This document shows positions 1 to 7,158 of a stretch of DNA of 50,104 nucleotides, piece by piece. Under the pieces are notes generated by a model, which saw nothing but the letters and a program-made list of their open reading frames with translations, was not told the DNA's origin and did no database searches. The stretch spans positions 1 through 50,104 of the forward strand of contig JAFLUB010000019.1 of assembly GCA_022509025.1 (NCBI GenBank). The letters are read 5' to 3'. The translations under genes and the position numbers were made by a program. Position 1 is the stretch's first letter; each line of letters starts with the position of its first letter. Source of the stretch: Oscillospiraceae bacterium (GTDB lineage: Bacteria > Bacillota > Clostridia > UBA1381).

Positions 1-37
1 CAGCAATTGATATAATCATACTGATTCCGTCTATCAT
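1..37 (-). CDS. Start of a truncated gene coupled to the LytTR regulator
   Basis: Only the first 12 codons lie in the window, reading MIDGISMIISIA, and the gene runs off the left edge. The ATG at 37 overlaps the TGA of the upstream response regulator in an ATGA arrangement. A strong AGGAGGTG ribosome-binding site lies at about 44-51, so the start is well supported and translation is probably coupled. The hydrophobic beginning fits a membrane protein. By analogy with other LytTR operons it could be the GHKL sensor histidine kinase partner, but that is inference from position only. Confidence 0.6.
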   Translation of the reverse strand, partial: MIDGISMIISIA

Positions 38-741
38 ACCTGTTCACCTCCTAAAATAAAAATCTGATCCTTAAAAGTCTTATACTGCCGTCTTGACATA
101 TACACCTGATATTGGTTTTCTTTATATCTCAGATATACGCTTGATTTAGTATATTTTTCTACAAAGTTAAGATTTACACAGTAGCTGCCATGACAGTTGC
201 AGAAATTTTTCAACATGATTTTTTCTCTGATTTTTTTAAAGGATTCCGTAACAATATACTCATCATAGATAGTTACAATTCTACAATGCTTGTCCTCAGG
301 AGTAATATATATGACATTCCGTAACGGTAATTCGATATTCTGTTTGTTGTAATAGGTCTCAACAGTGATTGTCTCCATTCGTTCCAGAATTGTTGCCAGG
401 CTTTTTCTGAGGCGATGATCTTCGATAGGTTTTGACCAATATCTGAATGCGTATTTTCCTATCACGTCATCAATATACTCTTCATGTTTGGTCACAAATA
501 TAATAATGCAATCAGGATTCACTCTTTTTAGCTGCTGAGCAATCAAGACACCATTTTTTTCGGGATTTTTCAATTCAATATCCAAAAATACAAGATCGTA
601 TTGTTTACCTTCCAGCAACTTATCTGCATCGGTAAACTCGTCTATAGAATATTTTATTTTTATATCACTGAGAACATTTTTCACAGTAGCACTTGTTTCC
701 TTCAGTTCAGTTATTTTATCATCACAAATAGCAATATTCAC
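34..741 (-). CDS. LytTR-family response regulator (AgrA-like)
   Basis: This is a two-component response regulator of 235 residues. The N-terminal receiver has the acidic pair D7/D8, the phospho-acceptor D54 in the run FLDIELK, and the conserved lysine K104 in SKP. The C-terminal part (about 125-230) is a LytTR DNA-binding domain, recognisable from its F-x-x-C-H-x-S-Y-x-V-N pattern. The family binds promoter DNA when phosphorylated, usually to control virulence, bacteriocin or cell-envelope genes. The start is GTG at 741, with AGAGGA seven bases upstream. A strong sigma-A promoter precedes it. The stop overlaps the start of the next gene, so a sensor kinase is expected there. Its target genes cannot be read from this window. 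Confidence 0.9.
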   Translation of the reverse strand: MNIAICDDKITELKETSATVKNVLSDIKIKYSIDEFTDADKLLEGKQYDLVFLDIELKNPEKNGVLIAQQLKRVNPDCIIIFVTKHEEYIDDVIGKYAFRYWSKPIEDHRLRKSLATILERMETITVETYYNKQNIELPLRNVIYITPEDKHCRIVTIYDEYIVTESFKKIREKIMLKNFCNCHGSYCVNLNFVEKYTKSSVYLRYKENQYQVYMSRRQYKTFKDQIFILGGEQV

Positions 742-778
742 CGCTAAATCCTCTCCTCAATATTTATTCTACTGTTTA

Positions 779-808
779 ATTATAATGGATTTTAGCAAAA
801 TTTGTCAA
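779..808 (-). promoter_or_regulatory. Sigma-A promoter for the LytTR operon
   Basis: On the minus strand there is a perfect TTGACA (803-808) and a perfect TATAAT (779-784), separated by 18 bp. Transcription should begin near 772, about 30 bases before the GTG start of the regulator. Confidence 0.75.
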
Positions 809-868
809 GATATTACATTAATAACACTGAAAATATCTTCCGCATATAATACAGTGGAGGTGTAAAAA

Positions 869-1168
869 ATGATTAATATTTGTCTTTTATCAATAATAAC
901 TGTACTTTCCGTGTTTGGAATATATTTTCTCGTTAAAGAAATTACTTCTTTTCTGCTCAGAAATCATATAAAATCCCGTGTTATGCTTGAAATTTACGAT
1001 GACGTTAACGCTGCAGAAGTCACTTTGCGTGATGTGCTTTTTGCAAATCCGGGGAGCGAAATAGAAATCATAGACAGAAGCGGAAATGATGAAATAAAAA
1101 CAATTCTTAAGAAACTATCCGGTGATATAGAAAGAATACATATAGTAGAAAACGCCCCCGAAAAATAA
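869..1168 (+). CDS. Small single-span membrane protein, unknown function
   Basis: This is a 99-residue protein that I do not recognise. Residues 4-28 form one hydrophobic transmembrane segment. The remaining 70 residues are soluble and charged, with a predicted alpha/beta character. GGAGGTG lies about six bases before the ATG, so the start is secure. A TATAAT-like box at 845-850 is preceded by C and A (CATATAATA) with no good sigma-A -35, so a sporulation sigma factor might drive it; this is weak. The gene stands alone, is divergent from the LytTR operon, and shares a terminator with the SPFH gene that converges on it. Confidence 0.75.
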   Translation: MINICLLSIITVLSVFGIYFLVKEITSFLLRNHIKSRVMLEIYDDVNAAEVTLRDVLFANPGSEIEIIDRSGNDEIKTILKKLSGDIERIHIVENAPEK

Positions 1169-1184
1169 ATTCGGGAGCGTTTTT
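1149..1184. terminator. Bidirectional terminator between the small membrane protein and the SPFH gene
   Basis: AAAACGCCCCCGAA and TTCGGGAGCGTTTT form a stem with one mismatch, flanked by A and T runs, so it can end transcripts from both sides. The stem starts inside the last codons of the 99-residue gene. Confidence 0.8.
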
Positions 1185-1188
1185 AGTC

Positions 1189-2076
1189 TTAGTTTGTCTT
1201 TATAATTTCCTTTATAGATGTTGCAAGTCCTGCAAGCCCCTGCATATCCGATGGTATAATTATTTTCGTTGCTTTACCGTCAGCAGCCTTTTCAAAGCTT
1301 TCAAGAGCCTTCAAAGCGACATACTGATCGCTCGGATTTGCTTCATTAATTCTGCGTACACCCTCTGCAACGGCGGTCTGTACGGTTATAATAGCTTCTG
1401 CCTGACCTTCAGCTTCCTTGATAGCCGCCTGCTTCTTAGCCTCGGCACGAAGAATTGCAGATTCTTTTTCACCCTCTGCAAGAAGGATTGCAGATTTCTT
1501 TTCACCTTCAGCGCGGAGAATGCTCTCACGTCTTTCTCTTTCCGCTTTCATCTGACGCTCCATCGCGTCCTGAATTTCCTTCGGAGGCATGATGTTTTTA
1601 AGTTCAACTCTGTTTATCTTTATTCCCCACGGGTCTGTTGCCTCGTCAAGAATAGAGCGCATTTTTGTGTTTACAGTATCACGTGAAGTAAGCGTTTCGT
1701 CAAGCTCCAAATCACCTATGATATTACGAAGTGTTGTCGCAGTCAGGTTTTCCATAGCCATCATAGGTCTTTCAACACCGTACGCGAACAGCTTCGGGTC
1801 TGTTATCTGATAATAAACAACCGTGTCTATCTGCATTGTTACGTTATCCTTTGTGATAACTGCCTGCGGAGGGAAATCCGCAACATGCTCTTTGAGATTT
1901 ACCTTCTTTGCGATTCTGTCAACAAACGGAACCTTGAAATGAAGTCCCACATCCCATGACGCGTAATATCCGCCGAAGCGCTCAATTATATACGAATGCG
2001 CCTGCGGCACGATTTTAATGTTTGCTATCAGAATGATAAGCGCTAAGATAATTAAAATAAAAATAATAAACGGCAT
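1189..2076 (-). CDS. SPFH/stomatin-like (QmcA/paraslipin-type) membrane protein
   Basis: This is a 295-residue SPFH (band-7) protein. Residues 1-22 form a hydrophobic N-terminal anchor. The next 180 residues are the SPFH domain, with the typical run IERFGGY and the FPPQAVITKDN segment. A long charged helical region at about 165-235 is rich in Glu, Ala, Lys and Arg, with a repeated AILxAEGEK motif, and should form a coiled coil for oligomerisation. The family builds membrane microdomain scaffolds. It sits 3 bp downstream of an NfeD-type gene, the usual partner of slipins, and has a GGAGAG ribosome-binding site. The cargo or client protein is unknown. Confidence 0.92.
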   Translation of the reverse strand: MPFIIFILIILALIILIANIKIVPQAHSYIIERFGGYYASWDVGLHFKVPFVDRIAKKVNLKEHVADFPPQAVITKDNVTMQIDTVVYYQITDPKLFAYGVERPMMAMENLTATTLRNIIGDLELDETLTSRDTVNTKMRSILDEATDPWGIKINRVELKNIMPPKEIQDAMERQMKAERERRESILRAEGEKKSAILLAEGEKESAILRAEAKKQAAIKEAEGQAEAIITVQTAVAEGVRRINEANPSDQYVALKALESFEKAADGKATKIIIPSDMQGLAGLATSIKEIIKTN

Positions 2077-2079
2077 AGT

Positions 2080-2520
2080 TTACTCTCCTTTTCTCTTTAC
2101 TATAAGCTTTACACCTTCAACCTTTTCCACGGTGACAGTTTCACCCTCGGGAATAACCGTGTCGCCGTCCGCATTGCGGACTGTCCATTGCATTCCGTTG
2201 ATTTTACCTTCGCCGTTTCCAAGTAAATTGTTTACCTCTTTTGTTATCAATACATCCTTGCCTATAAGACTATCTACGTTAGTTTTCTCTTTTTTTGTCC
2301 GCAGCAGTTTCTTTGAAACAGGTCTTAAGCATATCAGCAATACAATTGATATCGCAAGGAAAACGGTCATCTGGATATTAAACCGCGCTCCCATAACCGA
2401 CGCTATGAGACCTCCTGCCGCTCCTACTGCAAACCATATGCTCACAAGCTGATATGTAACACCTTCAAGAATCAGAAAAACTATTATTCCTATAAGCCAT
2501 ACTAACATAACAGGTTCCAT
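2080..2520 (-). CDS. nfeD: Short NfeD-like membrane protein
   Basis: This is a short (NfeD1b-like) protein of 146 residues. It has three or four hydrophobic segments in the first 80 residues and a C-terminal OB-fold-like beta domain (about 90-146, with the stretch GKDVLITKEV). The short form lacks the ClpP-like protease domain. The start is placed at ATG 2520, because GGAG lies six bases upstream; an in-frame ATG at 2532 has no good ribosome-binding site. It is the first gene of a two-gene operon with the SPFH protein, has its own promoter, and carries an unusual structured leader. NfeD and slipin proteins are known partners in membrane-domain organisation. Confidence 0.88.
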   Translation of the reverse strand: MEPVMLVWLIGIIVFLILEGVTYQLVSIWFAVGAAGGLIASVMGARFNIQMTVFLAISIVLLICLRPVSKKLLRTKKEKTNVDSLIGKDVLITKEVNNLLGNGEGKINGMQWTVRNADGDTVIPEGETVTVEKVEGVKLIVKRKGE

Positions 2521-2560
2521 AATATTCTCCATTCCGCCGCCATGCGGCGACGCAAAAGCC

Positions 2561-2620
2561 TTTCTTGCCCACCATTACCCTTAACTTTTCTTATCGTGGG
2601 TCCAATAAGATGTTAAAGCC
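2561..2620 (-). promoter_or_regulatory. Putative pseudoknotted leader element, copy 1 (nfeD leader)
   Basis: Read on the minus strand, CTTTAAC (2612-2618) pairs with GTTAAGG (2579-2585). Inside that stem TCTTAT (2605-2610) pairs with ATAAGA (2589-2594), leaving the loop TGGACCCACG. The loop bases CCCAC (2596-2600) can pair with GTGGG (2568-2572) downstream, making a pseudoknot followed by AGAAAGGCT. A second copy with the same layout precedes aspS. It lies between the predicted transcription start near 2626 and the nfeD start codon. I do not recognise the class, and the fold is a hand prediction. Confidence 0.5.
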
Positions 2621-2632
2621 TCCTTAAGTCAT

Positions 2633-2661
2633 ATTATACTATTTTTCCGGATAAAATGCAA
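2633..2661 (-). promoter_or_regulatory. Sigma-A promoter for the nfeD-SPFH operon
   Basis: TTGCAT (2656-2661) and TATAAT (2633-2638) are separated by exactly 17 bp on the minus strand. The -35 lies inside the last codons of the GH30-GH43 gene and the -10 abuts its stop codon, so the operon is independent of the enzyme gene. Transcription should begin near 2626. Confidence 0.7.
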
Positions 2662-5600
2662 TATTATTTTGAGCTGTAAATAATTCCATAATCTCATTCT
2701 CTGTAAGCGTTCTTGAATACAGTCGGAAATCATCCATAAGTCCCTCAAGACCTTCGCCGCTGCCCCAGTTTGCATGACCTATCCATGAAATCGCATCAGC
2801 AGTAAATAATTCCTTTAATGATGCGGGAGATGATATTCTTGTCTGCAATTCACCGTCTATATAGATTGATGTGTAATCAGGTTCATAGACTACAGTAACA
2901 TAACGCCACTCAGTGAAGTCATTTGACGCTTCCGCCTGCGCGGGACGCTCCTGATTTTCGCTAAAATATCTCTCCGCTGTGATTTTATTCATACTCTTTG
3001 ACATAAGAAGTCCCAGATATTTTTCTGATTTATATACCTGGCTGTCAGCAACAGGCGTTGTCATAAACGTCCAGCCATCCTTGCCGCTGTCTCCCTGCTT
3101 AAACCAGAAGCTGACTGATGCTGATGATGCTCCGTCTAAAATGCCTTTCGGAAGCTCCAGATAATTATCAACCCCGTATTTAATGCTCAGAGCGTTACCG
3201 TTCACTCCCTGTTCATATGTCATATCGCCGTTTTCTTTTACTTTACCGCCCATTTTTGCTTCAAATGCGCCGCTGCTTGTGTTATCCTCGTCAAATGTGA
3301 TATGCAGAGCCAAACCATCGTCTATATCCTCTATAGCGTCGCCGTACAGCTTTATTTCCGCTATATTGCAGCAATATCCCTGCGCGTCTCCATTGCTCGG
3401 GTTATAATTATGCGTTCCTGAAGGAACGGCGTATCTGATATAACGGTATTCACCGGGTTTGATTTCAGCAGTTGTTATAACTTCCTGTTCCGGTATGTCC
3501 GGTATTGTATATAGCTTATTCCACTTGTTTCCGTCCGCTGAGCCTTCAAAATATGCATCCTTCATACGGTACGCAAAGCCTTTTCTCGGTGCGTAGCCGA
3601 CTGCCTGCACATTGTATTGCTTGCCCAAGTCTATAGTCAGATAACCGTCTTCAATGCCGTCAAAGAATGTGGTCAGGTCATTGTCAACCGTTTTTTCGTA
3701 GGTATTAACTGTTCCGTTTTCCCATGCAACGCTTCCTGATGTCATACTCTTGGTGAGTTCAATCTCGCTGTATTTGGATATTTCTACCTCCATTGAATCC
3801 GTTACACCGTATTCAGGCACATACGCGCTTACAGTTACTGTTCCGAGAGCCTTTGCACTCAATGTACCATCTGTGCTAATCTCCGCTATATCCTCATCTG
3901 ATACGCTCCATTCAGGAGACGATTCTTCACCGTTTACCATCAGAACATATTTTGAACTTGTTCCGACCTTCACTCTGTCCGCGCCGACAAATTCTGTGGT
4001 CGCGTACTCTTTAACGAGCGCGTTGTATTCATCAAGCGTTATCGGTATTACTGTACCGTGACGGTATTTCATGTCAAAATTGAAATCATCCGCCGATACA
4101 AAGTTACCTGTGGCTATATCGTCGGTCACAAACGGCTTATATCCGCCAGACTGTGAATAGAAGTCAAGAAGCAGACACCATTTATTTTCGCCGTTTAATT
4201 TATACACCGTAGGTCCTTCATATCCTGTAACCATATTGCCGGCTTCGCCGTTTATTGTATATGTATCAACATCCGCGAAAGAGTTGTCAAGGGAATTACT
4301 TCTCATCATAGTAACCGATGAATTGCTTTCATTTTTGGTGAATCTATAGTATGTGCCGTTGTCCTTTATGAATGTGGTGTCAATATTGCTTACAGTTCCG
4401 TCATCAATGTACAGTTCAGGAGCTGTGAAGTGTTCAAAATCCTTCGTATAACATCTGTATATACGCTGTGTAGAATAATTATCATCGCTTACCTTAGATG
4501 CCCAGAATACCATATACGCGCCCTTCTCACTGTCGTAAACACTCTCAGGTGCCCATGCGCAGCCCGCATTATCCGGAGCAATCTGCGCCATACGCTGATT
4601 TGACCAGTGTACAAGGTCTGTGGACTCCCAAATCATGATTGATTTAGAACCTGATCTCTGACATGTTCCCCAGCGTCCGGGATCATATGCGCGGTTAAAT
4701 ATACTCAAATCTGTCGCGATAAGGAAGAATTTATCCCCCTCCGGTGAACGTACAATGTGCGGGTCTCTTACGCCCTTTTCCCCCATTGTGCTTTTCAATA
4801 TAGGCTGTCTATTGTTGAGGGTGCGCCATGTCTGACCGTCCTTGGAAACTGAGAAATAAATCTGCTCTTCATCGCCTGTCTTTTCTGTACCTGCGAAATG
4901 CACAAACAGATATGCCTCCATATCCTTTTCATCTTTATTATCAGGTTTTGCCTTTACATTGCAGCCGTATTCTCTTGTAATCGTTTGCCCGTCTTTTGAG
5001 AATTCAGCTGTAATCGACATATCTATATCCCTTTCTCCTCGTGTTACTTTTCCATCAGGCAAAACAGCGTCGATAGATGGTTTCCACGTAATATAAGCTC
5101 CTTTATACTCGGCGGGCATATATTGGTCTGTGTAAATTTCTGTATCAGGAGCCAAATCCTCAGCTATATTTTCAAGCTCAGAAGCCGCGTCTATAATAAA
5201 TGTAGTAACCGAATTGCCCTTAAGCGATGTGCTGAGCTGTCTGTTTTGTACTGATATCGGCTCAAGCTCAGCCCAGTTCTCGCCTGTTTCCAAGTCGCCG
5301 CTCGTTCTTATCACTCTTGCGCTATAGCCTGACACAGGCATATTGGAAAGATTAAATATATAATCCTTATCAGAAGCGCTTGTATTAATCGCAACAATAA
5401 CAATTCTGCCGCTTTCTCTGTCATATGCGGCAAGAGATTTGTCACTTGAACCTATGATAGTCATACCCGGTTCTATGTATTTAGTAAACTGACCGTAAGC
5501 GTAATATTTCTTTGTAAGAACCACATCCTTAGTGTCATGGTCAGCCATTGCAATGCCCCAGATACCGCCTGTCTGAGATATAGCTGTTTCTTTTTCGCCC

Positions 5601-6706
5601 TCAGTACGGTAAGGACTTGTGTTATCTTTATGACTGTCTATAATATCCCACATTACCCATGCGGACGGCATAAGACCATTCATGTCCTTTATTATCTGCT
5701 GGCTGAGTCCTAATCCGGCGGACATATATCCCGCTTCCTCTCCCGCTGTATATGAACCATCAACCTCGCTCATCCACAGGTCTTTGCCTAAAGACTCGGC
5801 AAGCGCGCGAAGTTCTGCTCTTTTTGAACCGCCGTATGTATGAGTATCAATACGTCCAAGATTGTGTAATGCCTGATATGAAAGCTGTTTAATACATGTT
5901 ATTGTCGTGTCAATACTTGTTTCATCACTGCCAGCAACAAGTACATCTTTTAAACCGTGCTGATTAAGTCTGAAGCGCAGTTCATTAATCATCTTAGACT
6001 CGCTGTATCCGATTTGGAAATGGCATCCCTCCTGCTTAGGACTGTTTACCCCCCAATAATTTGTATACGGTTCGTTCATGGGTGAATAGCTTTTGAATTC
6101 TATTCCCCACTCATTTTTAAAATGCTCAGTAACTGTGGCTATGTATTCGGCAAAATCATCATATTCGGTAGAACATAGATTATCATAGCTTGCATTTATT
6201 GCTCCTGACGTGCAGCCTGAATTAGTCATGAAATACGGAGCGGAATTTGAGAATCCTTCAAAGTATACATCCGGGTTTGCTTTCTTTGCAGCTAACGCCA
6301 CGTTTCTTTGATTCTTGTCGGCGCTCCAGTCATATATAATATTTCCGTCGTTATCGTATCCTACAGCGTAGCCCGGGACTTTTGAATCGGAACGCGTTAT
6401 ATGGTCATGCTCCGGATTGTCTCCGCCGCCCACGTTATAGCGCGCTATATCCAGACTGAGACCTTCATCACTATAGAAAAGCTCAGCAGCTTTTTGAGTA
6501 AGTGTTTCATCGTAGCCTACTCTGTTTGCCCACCAGCAAAGGCTTGTACCCCAGCCTTCAAATTTACCGTCATTAAATGTGAGGGCGTTTGACGGGTCGA
6601 GATTGACAACCGATACATTATCAGCTGCTAAAGCTGACAACGAAACAGCCGGGAGCATTGCAAGGCTTAGTAAAACCGCTATAAATTTATTTAATATTTT
6701 ATTCAT
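2639..6706 (-). CDS. Secreted multidomain GH30-GH43 glycoside hydrolase
   Basis: This is a 1355-residue exported enzyme. Residues 1-27 are a signal peptide ending ALA. A GH30 catalytic domain spans about 40-505. It begins with WGTSLCWWAN, typical of the endo-beta-1,6-galactanase branch, and has acid/base E212 (in MNEP) and nucleophile E314 (in WMSEVDG). An Ig-like linker (517-585) precedes a GH43 five-bladed propeller (598-905) with base D648 (VRDPH), D776 and acid E830 (EGP). Then come an Ig-like domain (about 908-978), an F5/8-type C (CBM32-like) domain (985-1130) and a LamG-like domain (1135-1350). The likely job is trimming arabinogalactan side chains, but substrate is inferred from family only. 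The start is ATG 6706, with GGAAGGAG seven bases upstream; codons further upstream are ignored. There is no SLH or sortase anchor. Confidence 0.9.
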   Translation of the reverse strand: MNKILNKFIAVLLSLAMLPAVSLSALAADNVSVVNLDPSNALTFNDGKFEGWGTSLCWWANRVGYDETLTQKAAELFYSDEGLSLDIARYNVGGGDNPEHDHITRSDSKVPGYAVGYDNDGNIIYDWSADKNQRNVALAAKKANPDVYFEGFSNSAPYFMTNSGCTSGAINASYDNLCSTEYDDFAEYIATVTEHFKNEWGIEFKSYSPMNEPYTNYWGVNSPKQEGCHFQIGYSESKMINELRFRLNQHGLKDVLVAGSDETSIDTTITCIKQLSYQALHNLGRIDTHTYGGSKRAELRALAESLGKDLWMSEVDGSYTAGEEAGYMSAGLGLSQQIIKDMNGLMPSAWVMWDIIDSHKDNTSPYRTEGEKETAISQTGGIWGIAMADHDTKDVVLTKKYYAYGQFTKYIEPGMTIIGSSDKSLAAYDRESGRIVIVAINTSASDKDYIFNLSNMPVSGYSARVIRTSGDLETGENWAELEPISVQNRQLSTSLKGNSVTTFIIDAASELENIAEDLAPDTEIYTDQYMPAEYKGAYITWKPSIDAVLPDGKVTRGERDIDMSITAEFSKDGQTITREYGCNVKAKPDNKDEKDMEAYLFVHFAGTEKTGDEEQIYFSVSKDGQTWRTLNNRQPILKSTMGEKGVRDPHIVRSPEGDKFFLIATDLSIFNRAYDPGRWGTCQRSGSKSIMIWESTDLVHWSNQRMAQIAPDNAGCAWAPESVYDSEKGAYMVFWASKVSDDNYSTQRIYRCYTKDFEHFTAPELYIDDGTVSNIDTTFIKDNGTYYRFTKNESNSSVTMMRSNSLDNSFADVDTYTINGEAGNMVTGYEGPTVYKLNGENKWCLLLDFYSQSGGYKPFVTDDIATGNFVSADDFNFDMKYRHGTVIPITLDEYNALVKEYATTEFVGADRVKVGTSSKYVLMVNGEESSPEWSVSDEDIAEISTDGTLSAKALGTVTVSAYVPEYGVTDSMEVEISKYSEIELTKSMTSGSVAWENGTVNTYEKTVDNDLTTFFDGIEDGYLTIDLGKQYNVQAVGYAPRKGFAYRMKDAYFEGSADGNKWNKLYTIPDIPEQEVITTAEIKPGEYRYIRYAVPSGTHNYNPSNGDAQGYCCNIAEIKLYGDAIEDIDDGLALHITFDEDNTSSGAFEAKMGGKVKENGDMTYEQGVNGNALSIKYGVDNYLELPKGILDGASSASVSFWFKQGDSGKDGWTFMTTPVADSQVYKSEKYLGLLMSKSMNKITAERYFSENQERPAQAEASNDFTEWRYVTVVYEPDYTSIYIDGELQTRISSPASLKELFTADAISWIGHANWGSGEGLEGLMDDFRLYSRTLTENEIMELFTAQNNIAFYPEK

Positions 6707-6748
6707 TATAAAACTCCTTCCACGAGTTACTTCAATATTCCAATGTAT

Positions 6749-6777
6749 ATTATACAACAAAAATATTATCTCTGCAA
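6749..6777 (-). promoter_or_regulatory. Sigma-A promoter for the GH30-GH43 gene
   Basis: TTGCAG (6772-6777) and a perfect TATAAT (6749-6754) are separated by 17 bp on the minus strand. Transcription should start near 6742, giving a leader of about 35 bases. I see no cre-like operator or other regulator site overlapping it. Confidence 0.75.
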
Positions 6778-6852
6778 CAGGATTTTAATAATTCCTCACA
6801 CAAATGTCTCTGCGGCATATTATATATTAAAACAGCTACAGAGGTGGGATAT

Positions 6853-7017
6853 ATGCTTAATTTCTGCATGAAAGGGTGTTCAAAAGCAGCCGGGCTTTCA
6901 ATTCTGTCATTCTGTCTTGGAATTATTGCGGGCGCGTTTCTTCCTATCGCAATAGTTGCCGTGATAGAAATGATTTTCCTGCTGTGTTTTGGGTATCTGT
7001 GCTTATTCAAGTGGTAG
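6853..7017 (+). CDS. 54-residue hydrophobic membrane protein upstream of spoVM
   Basis: This small protein begins MLNFCMKGCSKAAGLS and then has one long or two short transmembrane segments, ending in CLFKW. It has four cysteines in the first 21 residues and the middle. The ribosome-binding site AGAGGTGGG lies about five bases before the ATG, which strongly supports translation. The stop is only 15 bases before the spoVM ATG on the same strand, so the two are probably co-transcribed and this protein may act in sporulation. I do not recognise the family. Confidence 0.7.
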   Translation: MLNFCMKGCSKAAGLSILSFCLGIIAGAFLPIAIVAVIEMIFLLCFGYLCLFKW

Positions 7018-7032
7018 AAAGGGGTAATTTTT

Positions 7033-7101
7033 ATGAAAATCGTAGTTATGAAGGTTCCAAAGTGCTTAAGAGGTATAGTAAGAGCAATGTTTAAGATGTA
7101 A
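7033..7101 (+). CDS. spoVM: SpoVM, amphipathic spore-coat-targeting peptide
   Basis: This 22-residue peptide, MKIVVMKVPKCLRGIVRAMF plus KM, matches the SpoVM pattern of a short hydrophobic start, a Pro-Lys turn and an amphipathic helix ending GIVRAM. B. subtilis SpoVM has 26 residues with the same P-K-x-L-x-G-I-V-R-A-M core. The known role is to sense the curved forespore outer membrane and recruit SpoIVA for coat assembly, and to modulate FtsH. An AGAAAGGGG ribosome-binding site lies about ten bases upstream. The stop codon is inside a perfect palindromic terminator. It is too short for ordinary gene-finders, so it is easily missed. Confidence 0.88.
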   Translation: MKIVVMKVPKCLRGIVRAMFKM

Positions 7102-7146
7102 TGAAAAAACAAGGCAATTTTGCCTTGTTTTTTCATTACATCTTAA
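7091..7146. terminator. Perfect 27-bp palindrome, bidirectional terminator
   Basis: Arms at 7091-7117 and 7120-7146 are perfect reverse complements with a two-base centre, and contain an internal A6/T6 tract around CAAGGCAA/TTGCCTTG. It overlaps the last codons of spoVM and lies 12 bases beyond the esterase stop, so it can end both convergent transcripts. The arms are far longer than a terminator needs. Confidence 0.85.
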
Positions 7147-7158
7147 TATCTTGAAATC

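Noticed and set aside
6750..7136. A 128-codon minus-strand frame beginning MKKQGKIALFFHYIL
   Set aside because: It starts inside the terminator palindrome, runs antisense to spoVM and the 54-residue gene, covers the GH30-GH43 promoter and has no ribosome-binding site.
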